Origin: Pantoea endophytica
Lineage (GTDB): Bacteria; Pseudomonadota; Gammaproteobacteria; Enterobacterales; Enterobacteriaceae
Reading direction: 5' to 3'
Length of the DNA: 64,000 bases
Assembly (NCBI RefSeq): GCF_002858935.1
Contig: NZ_PJRT01000031.1
Coordinates: 186,001-250,000, forward strand
Positions 26,156-34,354 of this stretch are shown one piece after another. Both the position numbers and the translations under genes were made by a program. Every line of letters begins with the position of its first letter. Within the stretch, counting starts at the first letter, position 1. The notes below the pieces were generated by a model. The model ran no database searches. It saw only the letters and a program-made list of their open reading frames with translations, and had not been told where the DNA came from.

Positions 26156-26850
26156 TTGTGGCGCACGGCCAATTCGATGCCGCCGCAGTGCTGGACGCCG
26201 CGCGTGCCATGAGCTGCGGCGAAACCGCCACGCACGAAGGTCCGATTAAACAGCATCCTAACGGTTGGGGCTGTTTATGGCTGGAGCAAGGGCACATTCG
26301 CACGCTGCACGGCACCGGCACGTTCGCCGATGCGCTGCCGACCATTGATGTTGATCGCCTGCGCGGCCGCTTTCTGGCGGTGCATGTGCGCCACGCCACG
26401 CTGAGCAAAAATCACGGTATCGAATTTTCCCATCCGCTGTGGCGCACCAGCGGCGCCACGCAGTGGTACATGATGCATAACGGTTTTTTGCCCACCGTTT
26501 ATCAGCAATTGGGCATGGCGGAGTCGCGTTTCGATTCCGCGGAGTATCTCGAATATATGGTGGATCGCGCCACGCCCGCCGATTTCACCCGCGATTATCT
26601 GCGCGACAAGATGGCGCAGGTCGCGCCGGGCGGCAGTTCGGCCAACGCCATTTTTGTCACCCGCGATAAAGCCTGGGCGTGGCAATGGCATCCCGACGAC
26701 ACGCCCTATCCCAACTATTTCACGCTGCACCGCTTACAGAAAAACGACACCACTTTCATCTCTTCTGAACCTATTTCAGCACTGGGCACGGCGTCTGAAT
26801 GGCGTCGTATGAACAACCATGAACTTCATGAATTTCCAATTGGGGAGTGA
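26143..26850 (+). CDS. Stand-alone class II glutamine amidotransferase
   Basis: The 235-residue protein is an Ntn-type glutaminase. Cys2 directly follows the initiator Met and becomes the catalytic N-terminus. Glutamine-binding elements are NGWG (40-43), VRHAT (82-86) and MHNGFL (111-116). There is no synthetase domain, so the ammonia must pass to a separate partner, most simply the PP-loop enzyme upstream; together they would form a split asparagine-synthetase-like pair (inference). YafJ-type hydrolases have a similar form. GGAGAG sits six bases before the ATG. The start overlaps the ATP-grasp gene by 13 bp. Confidence 0.85.
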   Translation: MCRMIVAHGQFDAAAVLDAARAMSCGETATHEGPIKQHPNGWGCLWLEQGHIRTLHGTGTFADALPTIDVDRLRGRFLAVHVRHATLSKNHGIEFSHPLWRTSGATQWYMMHNGFLPTVYQQLGMAESRFDSAEYLEYMVDRATPADFTRDYLRDKMAQVAPGGSSANAIFVTRDKAWAWQWHPDDTPYPNYFTLHRLQKNDTTFISSEPISALGTASEWRRMNNHELHEFPIGE

Positions 26851-26855
26851 TCAAC

Positions 26856-27656
26856 ATGGCGATTTTCAATCAGATCCGCGTTATTCATCCAAACATGTTT
26901 GTGGAGAGCACCTGGCTGGATGACATCGTGACGGCGCGCGTGCCGCTGCTGGTGTTACGTAACTTCCTCAAGCCGGACGTGCGCGCAGCGGTGGTGGAGG
27001 ATTTGCAGCAGTGCCGCGAGCAGGTGCGGGTATCGCACTATCCAAACGGCGCGCTGACCACGCTCGGCCCTTATCTGGCGAAGCACACCGCTGCGCCGGA
27101 AAACTACTTCACCGAGCTGCGCGATATTCAGGCCGCGCTGCCGTCGTCGCTGCACTGCCTGCGCGATCAGATCTACAACTGGGTGCAGCACGCGCTGCGC
27201 CTGGAAAGCCTGCAAACCGCCAACGAACCCGAGCTGGGCGATTACGCCGGTTCGATTGTGCGCTTCCACGCTGACGGCGTCGCCAATCCCCTGCATAACG
27301 ACAACATCGTGCGCGATGCCGCCGGCAGCGGATTGGCGGTGACCCGCATCTTGCACCAGCTGAGTTGCGTGGTTTGTTTGCAAGAGTGCAACGCCGGCGG
27401 CGCGCTGCGCATCTTCAACAAGAAGTGGCAGCCGGTGGATGAATGGTACAAAACGCCGGGCGAACTGGGTTATCAAACCGGCGTCATCGAACACAGCGAG
27501 GTATGCGAGTTCTCACCGCGCAGTGGCGATATCTATCTGTTTAATCCGGCGTTTTATCACGAAATTGATCGCGTGGAAGGCGACACGCGCATCACCATGG
27601 GCTTCTTCTTTGGCCTGACCGACAAAAAAATGAAACACGCCATCGCCTGGAGTTAA
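26856..27656 (+). CDS. 2-Oxoglutarate/Fe(II)-dependent oxygenase-like protein
   Basis: The 266-residue protein shows a facial-triad pattern: HND (His147, Asp149), distal His235 in FNPAFYHEIDRV and Arg245 in GDTRITMGFFFG for the 2-oxoglutarate carboxylate. Spacing and the jelly-roll pattern (GDIYLFNPAFYHEI) fit hydroxylases of the prolyl-4-hydroxylase type. It probably hydroxylates or otherwise oxidises the locus product. The ATG at 26856 with GGGGAG eight bases upstream is chosen over the overlapping GTG at 26847. It starts 5 bp after the amidotransferase stop codon. Substrate unknown. Confidence 0.78.
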   Translation: MAIFNQIRVIHPNMFVESTWLDDIVTARVPLLVLRNFLKPDVRAAVVEDLQQCREQVRVSHYPNGALTTLGPYLAKHTAAPENYFTELRDIQAALPSSLHCLRDQIYNWVQHALRLESLQTANEPELGDYAGSIVRFHADGVANPLHNDNIVRDAAGSGLAVTRILHQLSCVVCLQECNAGGALRIFNKKWQPVDEWYKTPGELGYQTGVIEHSEVCEFSPRSGDIYLFNPAFYHEIDRVEGDTRITMGFFFGLTDKKMKHAIAWS

Positions 27657-27683
27657 CGCCAGGTTTTCGACGAGGAGACGAAC

Positions 27684-28184
27684 ATGAATACCTATGAAAA
27701 AGTAGCGGCCCTGCTGGATCATCATCAGGCGCGTTATCGCGTGGTGGAGCATGAAGCCATCGGCCAGACCGACCTGATTAGCGAGATTCGCGGTAACGAT
27801 CTCAATCAGGCGGCCAAAGCGATGGTGCTGGAAGTGACGATGCCGGATGGCGCGGATGCGCGCTATCTGCTGGCGATTGTGCCGGGCGACTGCAAGATCA
27901 ACTTCAAGAGCGCCGCACGCGCCATTGGCGGCAAGAAGTCGAGCTTTGCGGCGCCAGAGAAAGCGCAGGAGTTAACCCAGTGCGTGATGGGCGCGGTGCC
28001 GCCGTTTAGTTTTGATGATCGGCTGGCGCTGCGCGTCGATGTGCGCCTGCGCGACGTCGGCACGCTGTGGTTTAACGCCGGGGCACTGGATCGCTCCGTG
28101 GCTTTACAGGTGGATGACTTCTTTAAGGTTGTCGGTGATGAATGTTGTGCCGAGATCGCAACACCGGTGACGGCAACCGCCTGA
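27684..28184 (+). CDS. YbaK/ProX-like aminoacyl-tRNA deacylase
   Basis: The 166-residue protein is a YbaK/EbsC-domain hydrolase, with YRVVEHEAIGQTDLISEIRGNDLNQAAKAMVLEV, the GGKKSSFAAPEKAQELTQCVMGAVPPF core and the catalytic-lysine region AAKAM. Family members remove wrongly attached amino acids (cysteine, alanine or analogues) from tRNA. Its place between an oxygenase and an exporter gene suggests protection of the producer against charging of tRNA with the locus product (inference). GAGGAG precedes the ATG at good spacing. Confidence 0.8.
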   Translation: MNTYEKVAALLDHHQARYRVVEHEAIGQTDLISEIRGNDLNQAAKAMVLEVTMPDGADARYLLAIVPGDCKINFKSAARAIGGKKSSFAAPEKAQELTQCVMGAVPPFSFDDRLALRVDVRLRDVGTLWFNAGALDRSVALQVDDFFKVVGDECCAEIATPVTATA

Positions 28185-28205
28185 TCGCGGCAGTAAGGAC
28201 TGTGT

Positions 28206-29111
28206 ATGTCAGTGAAAGATATGTTGTTAGCCCTGCTGGTTGTGGTGGCGTGGGGCGTGAATTTTGTGGTGATTAAGCTGGGCCTGCAGGATATGCCGCC
28301 TTTTTTACTGGCGGGATTGCGGTTTAGCCTGGTGGCGTTTCCGGCAATCTTGTTTGTGAAGCGTCCGGCGATTCCGCTGCGCTGGCTGATCGTCTACGGC
28401 ATGACCATCAGCTTTGGCCAGTTCGCCTTTCTGTTCCTCGCCATCAAGCTGGGCATGCCGGCAGGATTGGCGTCGCTGGTGTTACAGGCGCAGGCCTTCT
28501 TCACGCTGCTGTTGGGGGCGCTGTTCCTGGCGGAGAAGTTACGCTGGAATCATGTAGTCGGCATTTTGGTGGCGACGCTCGGCATGTTTATGCTGGCAAC
28601 CGCAGGCATGGCAGGCCAAACCACAGCGGGCATTACGCTCACTACCATGATGCTGACGCTGGCTGCGGCGCTGTCGTGGGGCCTCGGCAATATCACCAAC
28701 AAAATCATTTTGCGTAACCGCAAAGTGCCGGTGATGTCGCTGGTGGTGTGGAGTGCGCTGGTGCCGATCGTGCCGTTCTTTGCCTGCTCATGGCTGTTCG
28801 ATGGCGAAGCGGCGATTGTCACCAGCCTGCTGCACATTTCACTGCAAACGGTGTTGGCGCTGATCTATCTCGCCTTTATCGCCACCATTGTCGGCTACGC
28901 GATATGGGGTAATTTGCTGAGCCGCTATGAAACCTGGCGCGTGGCACCGCTGTCGCTGCTGGTGCCGGTGGTGGGGATTCTCAGTGCGGCGCTGATTCTC
29001 GGTGAAACCTTGTCGATTCAGCAGATGATCGGCGTTTCAGTGATCATCCTCGGCCTGCTGGTGAATGTGTTTGGCGGCATGGTGAGTCAGCGATTATTGG
29101 TGCGCACCTAA
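28206..29111 (+). CDS. EamA-family exporter (cysteine/O-acetylserine exporter-like)
   Basis: The 301-residue, ten-helix protein has two EamA domains of the drug/metabolite transporter superfamily. It is highly similar to E. coli EamA (YdeD): LLALLVVVAWGVNFVVIKLGL, FGMPAGLASLVLQAQAFFT-type segment and LSRYETWRVAPLSLLVPVVG. EamA exports cysteine-pathway metabolites. As last gene of the locus, 21 bp after the deacylase gene, it is the likely exporter of the product, which argues for an amino-acid-like molecule (inference). A strong terminator follows. Confidence 0.88.
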   Translation: MSVKDMLLALLVVVAWGVNFVVIKLGLQDMPPFLLAGLRFSLVAFPAILFVKRPAIPLRWLIVYGMTISFGQFAFLFLAIKLGMPAGLASLVLQAQAFFTLLLGALFLAEKLRWNHVVGILVATLGMFMLATAGMAGQTTAGITLTTMMLTLAAALSWGLGNITNKIILRNRKVPVMSLVVWSALVPIVPFFACSWLFDGEAAIVTSLLHISLQTVLALIYLAFIATIVGYAIWGNLLSRYETWRVAPLSLLVPVVGILSAALILGETLSIQQMIGVSVIILGLLVNVFGGMVSQRLLVRT

Positions 29112-29113
29112 AC

Positions 29114-29143
29114 AAAAACGCCGCTTTTCAGCGGCGTTTTTTT
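29114..29143. terminator. Bidirectional terminator between the EamA gene and ibpA
   Basis: AAAAACGCCGC-TTTTCA-GCGGCGTTTTTTT gives a GC-rich stem flanked by A and T runs, so it can end transcripts from both sides. Confidence 0.93.
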
Positions 29144-29157
29144 AACTCACATCCTGA

Positions 29158-29571
29158 TTACAGAATTTCGATACGACGCGGTTTCGCCTCTTCCGGGACA
29201 ATGCGAATCAGATCGATGCTCAGCAGACCATTTTCCAGACGCGCATCGCGCACCGTGATGTGATCGGCCAGCTGGAATTTGCGCTCGAAGTTGCGCTCGG
29301 CGATACCCTGATACAGGTATTTACGCTCCGGCTGCTCTTCAGGATGTGCGCCACGCACCACCAGCACGTTGTCATGCGAGGTGATATCTAACTCGCTCTG
29401 AGCAAAGCCCGCCACGGCAATGGTGATACGGTAGAAATTCTCATCCACCAGCTCAACGTTATACGGAGGGTAGCCACCATTGGCCTGGTTTTGGTTGGAC
29501 TCAAGCAGGTTAAACAGGCGATCGAAACCAATGGCAGAACGATAAAGTGGGGTGAGATCAAAGTTACGCAT
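29158..29571 (-). CDS. ibpA: Small heat-shock protein IbpA
   Basis: The 137-residue alpha-crystallin protein is the same length as E. coli IbpA and nearly identical over [35 protein letters not shown] and [18 protein letters not shown]. The C-terminal I-x-I anchor motif is present (RRIEIL). It binds unfolding proteins for later rescue by DnaK and ClpB. The true start is the ATG at 29571; a longer frame to 29703 runs through the leader. No ibpB follows, unlike E. coli. A sigma-32 promoter and a ROSE-type leader lie upstream. Confidence 0.97.
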   Translation of the reverse strand: MRNFDLTPLYRSAIGFDRLFNLLESNQNQANGGYPPYNVELVDENFYRITIAVAGFAQSELDITSHDNVLVVRGAHPEEQPERKYLYQGIAERNFERKFQLADHITVRDARLENGLLSIDLIRIVPEEAKPRRIEIL

Positions 29572-29668
29572 AATAAGACTCCTGATATTCAGCAAGTTTA
29601 GGCAACCTTCCACCATGGACAGGTTGTGCAGTCCGTTGCTGTCCCTTCCGGCAACAGCAACAAGACCG
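29572..29668 (-). ncRNA. ROSE-type RNA thermosensor in the ibpA 5' leader
   Basis: The roughly 100-nt untranslated leader ends with a TTGCT segment (29591-29595, minus strand) placed just upstream of AGGAGT (29578-29583). This is the U(U/C)GCU anti-Shine-Dalgarno pairing that defines ROSE elements, which melt at heat-shock temperature. Upstream GC-rich hairpins (GTTGCTGTTGCCGGAAGGGACAGC region) fit the multi-stem layout known for enterobacterial ibpA. The exact fold is not computed. Confidence 0.8.
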
Positions 29669-29676
29669 TTCCTTAA

Positions 29677-29706
29677 AAGTGGGTGCAGCCTGGTCGCTTT
29701 CAAGGG
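29677..29706 (-). promoter_or_regulatory. Sigma-32 heat-shock promoter of ibpA
   Basis: On the minus strand CCCTTGAAA (29698-29706) and CCCACTT (29677-29683) match the sigma-32 -35 (CTTGAAA) and -10 (CCCCAT-T) elements with a 14-nt spacer, about 100 bp before the ibpA start. Confidence 0.82.
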
Positions 29707-29854
29707 CTGATGCGTATTTTTTTAAAGCAAATCTGACGATATGACATACACTCAGGGGACCAATCGCCTGAGATCCAAGACGCAGCCACAGAGCTTTGCT
29801 TAACGTCAGGTGACACACTCCAGCCAGGGCCATGCCATGACTGAAGGGATGATG

Positions 29855-30217
29855 ATGATGAATATGATGAAACGCTTTCCACTCACAGCTGTGCTGGTTT
29901 GCAGTACCTTTGTTACTTCAGGTTGCTCCAGCGTTATGTCTCACACTGGCGCCAGTCAGGGCTACTATCCCGGCACGCGCGCCAGCGCAGAGATGATCAC
30001 TGACGACAACACCAGCTGGGCGATCAAGCCGCTGGCGCTGATCGATCTCCCGTTCTCAGCGGTGATGGACACCGTGCTGCTGCCGTGGGATTACTTCCGT
30101 TCTGACGACGATAAAAGTAAGGATTCGATTCACGAGCGCGTGATGCAGAGCGAAAAAATGGCCGGCACGCAAGCCAGCCTGGCGACCGCCGCGTCTATGC
30201 CCGCGCAGCCGCACTGA
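29855..30217 (+). CDS. yidQ: YidQ/YceK-family lipoprotein
   Basis: The roughly 120-residue lipoprotein has a short signal and the lipobox VTSGC, followed by SSVMSHTGASQGYYPGTRAS and LPFSAVMDTVLLPWDYFRSDDD, which match E. coli YidQ. Function is unknown. Several in-frame ATGs cluster at 29849-29858 and again at 29864 and 29867; 29855 gives the best distance from GAAGGG. It is divergent from ibpA, as in E. coli, and overlaps the 3' end of yidR by 23 bp. Confidence 0.9.
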   Translation: MMNMMKRFPLTAVLVCSTFVTSGCSSVMSHTGASQGYYPGTRASAEMITDDNTSWAIKPLALIDLPFSAVMDTVLLPWDYFRSDDDKSKDSIHERVMQSEKMAGTQASLATAASMPAQPH

Positions 30218-31457
30218 CGCAAAACAGCTGCCGCCAGCCGTCCACTTCCCGCATATAAGCGATCTTTTCGCCATCCGGCGACCAGACCACTGCATCACCG
30301 GATGGCGCATGATCGCTACGTGGCGTTAAGCGCGTACAGGCTCCCGTCGCCATTTCACAGCGCATCACACTGTTATCACAGATAAAGCATATCGCGCCGC
30401 CTTGTGGATGCCAGCTAAAGGCCGACTGAATGCTGCTCGCCAGCTGCGTCACCTGGCGTGGCTGGCCGCCATTCGGTGAAACCGTCCACAGCTGAATCAC
30501 GCCCTGTTCGTCCGCCAGCAAAAAGGCGATGGCGCTGCCATCCGCGGAGGCGCGCAGCCAGTGGCGCGGTTGCAGCGCCAGGCCATGGGTGTGCGTGATG
30601 CGTCGCTGCTGCACGCCAGCTGGCGGCGCAGGCAATTTATCCGCCGTGCCCTGTAAGGGCGAAGCGCCCGCTTTGGCGTAATCGGCTAACGCGGCGGGCA
30701 GATCCACCACAAACACTTCCGGCACTTTGTCGCCGTTGGCGGCGCGCGTATCACCGATAAAGGCGATGGCCCAGCGCTGCCAGCTGCCATCCGCTTTCTG
30801 ATAGCCTTGATTCCCGATCCAGCACTCTTCATAGGCGCGGTCAATCTGGTCGCTGCCCGGCTGAGGATCGCGCTGCGTCTGGCTGACCAGCACGCAATAA
30901 TGGCTGCCCTCATATTCACGCGGATGCTGTTTAGGCGGACACACCGGATGCAGCGGCACGGCCACGCCGACGTTACGCAGGTCGTCGCCAGCATCCTTTT
31001 CATGCATCACATGATCGTTGTAGGTAAAGCTCAGGCGCGAACCATCCGGGCTGAAGACGTGGACATGCGAGCCACCGCGCAGCGCGCCAGGCGTGTAGGG
31101 CGCGGTGATGTCGCAGGCATCGAGGTTCTCGGCGATGCCTTGCTGCACGATCACGCCGCGTCGGTGATGAAAATCGTAGCGCCAGTGCGCATCCGGATGT
31201 TCCGGACCATGAATGCAAACGTAACGCGGCGGCAAATCCGGACTGACGGTGACCACGCCAACGTGCGCGCCATCGCGAGCCTGATACAACACTTCAACGG
31301 CACCGCTCGCCACGTTGACGCGCTCGATAGTCAGGCTGGTAAAAGAGGCGCCGGAAGGTCGCACATCAAATGCCAGCCACTGGCTGTCGCCGGTCCAGAC
31401 GTTGATGTTGGTAAGTTGATGATGACGCGCGGCAAAGGTGATTTGTTTTTCTGACAT
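30195..31457 (-). CDS. yidR: YidR, DUF3748 beta-propeller-like protein
   Basis: The 420-residue protein matches E. coli YidR. Repeated WD/TolB-like blades are visible: SHVHVFSPDGSRLSFTYND, PRHWLRASADGSAIAFLLAD, SAFSWHPQGGAICFICD and GDAVVWSPDGEKIAYMRE. No signal peptide is present, so it is probably cytoplasmic. Role unknown. The ATG at 31457 with GGAAGG upstream is preferred over one at 31472. The neighbour order ibpA-yidQ-yidR-(dgo) is that of E. coli, without cbrA. Confidence 0.92.
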   Translation of the reverse strand: MSEKQITFAARHHQLTNINVWTGDSQWLAFDVRPSGASFTSLTIERVNVASGAVEVLYQARDGAHVGVVTVSPDLPPRYVCIHGPEHPDAHWRYDFHHRRGVIVQQGIAENLDACDITAPYTPGALRGGSHVHVFSPDGSRLSFTYNDHVMHEKDAGDDLRNVGVAVPLHPVCPPKQHPREYEGSHYCVLVSQTQRDPQPGSDQIDRAYEECWIGNQGYQKADGSWQRWAIAFIGDTRAANGDKVPEVFVVDLPAALADYAKAGASPLQGTADKLPAPPAGVQQRRITHTHGLALQPRHWLRASADGSAIAFLLADEQGVIQLWTVSPNGGQPRQVTQLASSIQSAFSWHPQGGAICFICDNSVMRCEMATGACTRLTPRSDHAPSGDAVVWSPDGEKIAYMREVDGWRQLFCVSAAARA

Positions 31458-31534
31458 GAGGCAACCTTCCATCTAACAGTTGCCGGATAAATTACGTGAT
31501 TCTGCAGTGAGAAGCAGCAATTTCGCCGCGGTTG

Positions 31535-31600
31535 ATTGCGCAATGAACGGCGCCGCTACGGATTGTGCCCGTATTTGTAGCGGCGCGATTCATCGCGCGA
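31535..31600. repeat. Outward-facing pair of GTAG-type REP units, locus 4
   Basis: An inverse unit ending CGCCGCTACG (31551-31560) and a direct unit TGTAGCGGCGCGATTCATCGCGC are separated by a 15-bp linker beginning GATTGTG, like the linker of locus 3. It lies between yidR and dgoT and may form the 3' end of the dgoT mRNA. Confidence 0.85.
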
Positions 31601-31602
31601 AT

Positions 31603-32898
31603 TTATTCACCTACGCGTTTTACATCACCGACCAGCAGGATGTAGGAGAGCGCGCCAATCAGCGCCACCGCCGAGATATACACCAGCGCCGGTGCAAAGC
31701 CGTAATCCTGCGCCAGATAACCCACCACCAGCGGCACGGTGATGCCACCCAAGCCGCCAACAAAGTTAAACATGCCGCCCGTCAAACCAATCAGGCGCAC
31801 CGGTGCCAGCGAGGAGACCAGCGACCAGGTAATTGAGGCGAAGCCGTTGCCGAAGAAGGCGATCGCCATCAGCGTCATAATCCATATCGGATCGTTGGTG
31901 TAGTTCGCGCCCATGATGCAGGTGGAGATCAGCAGACCGCAGATGATCGGCGTTTTGCGCGCAAAGCCGAGCGAACGGCCACTGCGCACCAGACGATCGG
32001 CGACGATACCCGAGAGAATCACGCCAACGAATGCCGCGAGGAAGGGCACGGTGGTCATGAAGCCCGCGGTGAGCGCCGCGATATGTTTTTCCTGCGTCAG
32101 ATAGTTCGGGAACCAGGTCAGGAAGAACCACAGCGTGGATGTGACGGCGAACTGGCCAAGATAGACGCCGCACAGCTTGCGGTGGAACACCAGTTTCCAG
32201 TCGGCGGCGGTAAGTTTGGTGCGGGCTTTCTTTTCGCTCGGCGCATCGCCATCCACCATCGCGCCACCTTCACGGATGTAATCCAGCTCGGCTTTATTGA
32301 TGCCTTTGCTTTGGCTGGGTGCCTGATAGAACTTAATCCAGATGAACGACCAGATGATGCCGATGCCGCCGGTAATAATGAAGACCCAATGCCAGCTCAG
32401 CAGTTCCTGAATCCAGATCAGCAAGGGCGTGAGGAACGCCAGACCAACAAACTGACCGGACGTGTAGAAGCCGACGGCGGAAGCGCGCTCTTGCTCCGGG
32501 AACCAGCTGGTCACCAGCCGGTTATTGGTCGGGAAAGCCGGCGCTTCAAATATGCCGGTAATCGCACGCAGACCAATTAATGATAATAAGCCGGTGGCAA
32601 AACCCTGCAATAACGTCGCAACCGACCAGCCAAAGATGGCAATAAAATAGGTTAAGCGTGAACCCACGCGATCAAGGAACCAGCCGCCGGGAATCTGGCA
32701 TAACGTATATAACCAGGCAAAGGCCGAAAATACATAACCCATTTGCGCTTTAGTAATACCGAACTCTTCCTGAATATGCGCGGAAGCGACGGCTAAATTA
32801 GCGCGATCGACATAACAAATGACCACCGTAATAAATATCATCAGCAGAGTGATATAACGACGGCGCGTCGGTTTGGCGTGAACAGCAGAGAGATCCAT
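31603..32898 (-). CDS. dgoT: D-galactonate transporter DgoT
   Basis: The 431-residue MFS transporter of the anion:cation symporter family imports D-galactonate with protons. It has [42 protein letters not shown] in helices 1-2, [15 protein letters not shown] in loop 2-3 and [19 protein letters not shown] in helix 4-5, all typical of DgoT. The ATG at 32898 with CGGAG upstream is used; the longer frame has no support. It is the last dgo gene, separated from dgoD by 307 bp that include an ERIC element. Confidence 0.93.
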   Translation of the reverse strand: MDLSAVHAKPTRRRYITLLMIFITVVICYVDRANLAVASAHIQEEFGITKAQMGYVFSAFAWLYTLCQIPGGWFLDRVGSRLTYFIAIFGWSVATLLQGFATGLLSLIGLRAITGIFEAPAFPTNNRLVTSWFPEQERASAVGFYTSGQFVGLAFLTPLLIWIQELLSWHWVFIITGGIGIIWSFIWIKFYQAPSQSKGINKAELDYIREGGAMVDGDAPSEKKARTKLTAADWKLVFHRKLCGVYLGQFAVTSTLWFFLTWFPNYLTQEKHIAALTAGFMTTVPFLAAFVGVILSGIVADRLVRSGRSLGFARKTPIICGLLISTCIMGANYTNDPIWIMTLMAIAFFGNGFASITWSLVSSLAPVRLIGLTGGMFNFVGGLGGITVPLVVGYLAQDYGFAPALVYISAVALIGALSYILLVGDVKRVGE

Positions 32899-33080
32899 GG
32901 TGTTTCTCCGTAATCGGTTTTGCCGTTTGGGCACGACAGAGCACGCCCCGGCAAATGTAGGGTAGCGATATCAAAGGTAAAACCGCGTCAGCGGTAAATA
33001 AGCTGTGCCGGGAAACAGGCTGAACGCAGCCCTATGCCTTATTTCACCGGCATATAATTATCGAGATTTAATAAAATTTA
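32899..33080. promoter_or_regulatory. AT-rich spacer upstream of dgoT
   Basis: Together with the ERIC element this makes a 307-bp gap without a gene. The region is AT-rich near 33050-33080 and may carry a separate dgoT promoter, but I see no strong -35/-10 pair or DgoR-type site (TTGTA-N-TACAA) in it. Confidence 0.35.
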
Positions 33081-33205
33081 ATACCCTAAAGAATTCGAGT
33101 TGCAGAAAGGCGGCAAACGAATGAATCCCCCGGAGCTTACACTAGTAAGTGACTGGGGTGAATGAGCGCAGCCAACGCATCTGCAGCTTGAATTATGACG
33201 GGTAT
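33081..33205. repeat. ERIC element (enterobacterial repetitive intergenic consensus)
   Basis: The 125-bp imperfect palindrome runs from ATACCC to GGGTAT. The conserved core includes GAATTCGAGTTGCAG, GGAGCTTAC and AGTAAGTGACTGGGGTGA, the segments used in classic ERIC primers. It ends exactly one base before the dgoD stop codon and splits dgoD from dgoT. As RNA it would form one long stem-loop. Confidence 0.96.
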
Positions 33206-34354
33206 TTACCATTCAGCGACTGAACCGTCCGGGAATCGCCATAATGGATTACGCCAGTCAGGGGCATTTTTACTGCGCTCGATCACCAGCTCTTCGTTAA
33301 TTTCCACGCCGAGGCCCGGTTTATTTAACGGATAGAAATGACCATCATCCATTTTAAAATCGTCTTTATTGATCACGTAATCGAGCAGTTCAGCGCCCTG
33401 ATTATAGTGAATCCCCATGCTTTGCTCCTGGAACACCGCATTGCGTGACACGAAGTCAACGTGCAGGCACGCAGCCAGCGCAATTGGGCCGAGCGGACAG
33501 TGAGGCGCCAGCGCCACATCGTAAGATTCGGCCATCGCGGCAATTTTGTAGCACTCGGTGATACCGCCCGCGTGTGACAGATCCGGTTGCAGAATCGCCA
33601 GTCCACCCGCTTCCAGCACGCGTTTGAACTCGAAGCGCGAGAACATGCGTTCGCCAGCGGCGATCGGAATATGAGTCTGCGCCGCCAGACGCGGATAATA
33701 TTCCGCCTGCTCCGCCAGCACCGGCTCTTCGATAAACAGCGGGCGATACGGCTCCAGCTCTTTGATCAGCACTTTTGCCATTGGCGCGCTGACGCGGCCG
33801 TGGAAATCGAGGCCAAATTCAATCTCTTTACCGAAGGCTTCACGAATTTGCGCCACGGTATTCACCGCGTCATCGACTTTGCGCGCGTTATCGATAATGC
33901 CCATCTCTTCGCAGCCGTTGAGTTTGAAGGTATCAAAACCGATGGTGCGCAGTTTCTTGATGCCATCAATCACATCGGCCGGACGATCGCCGCCCACCCA
34001 GCTGTAGGCTTTGATGCTGTCACGCACTAATCCGCCAAGCAGTTGATAAACCGGCACGCCGAGCGCTTTGCCTTTGATATCCCACAACGCCTGATCGATA
34101 CCGGCGATGGCGCTCATCAGGATCGGGCCGCCGCGATAGAAGCCGCCGCGATACATCACCTGCCATAAGTCGTTGATGCGCGCTGGATCCTGACCAATCA
34201 GGTATTCCGACAGCTCATGCACCGCCGCTTCCACGCTGCGCGCGCGGCCTTCAATCACCGGTTCGCCCCAGCCAACGATGCCTTCGTCAGTTTCGATTTT
34301 CAGGAACATCCAGCGCGGCGGCAGGCGATAAGTGGTCAGTTTGGTAATTTTCAT
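33206..34354 (-). CDS. dgoD: D-galactonate dehydratase DgoD
   Basis: The 382-residue enolase-superfamily enzyme dehydrates D-galactonate to 2-keto-3-deoxygalactonate. It has the same length as E. coli DgoD. Catalytic segments are LDFHGRVS (metal Asp and acid His), FIEEPVL (metal Glu), [12 protein letters not shown] (metal Glu) and [14 protein letters not shown] (catalytic His). The start overlaps the dgoA stop by 4 bp. An ERIC element abuts the stop codon. Confidence 0.97.
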   Translation of the reverse strand: MKITKLTTYRLPPRWMFLKIETDEGIVGWGEPVIEGRARSVEAAVHELSEYLIGQDPARINDLWQVMYRGGFYRGGPILMSAIAGIDQALWDIKGKALGVPVYQLLGGLVRDSIKAYSWVGGDRPADVIDGIKKLRTIGFDTFKLNGCEEMGIIDNARKVDDAVNTVAQIREAFGKEIEFGLDFHGRVSAPMAKVLIKELEPYRPLFIEEPVLAEQAEYYPRLAAQTHIPIAAGERMFSRFEFKRVLEAGGLAILQPDLSHAGGITECYKIAAMAESYDVALAPHCPLGPIALAACLHVDFVSRNAVFQEQSMGIHYNQGAELLDYVINKDDFKMDDGHFYPLNKPGLGVEINEELVIERSKNAPDWRNPLWRFPDGSVAEW

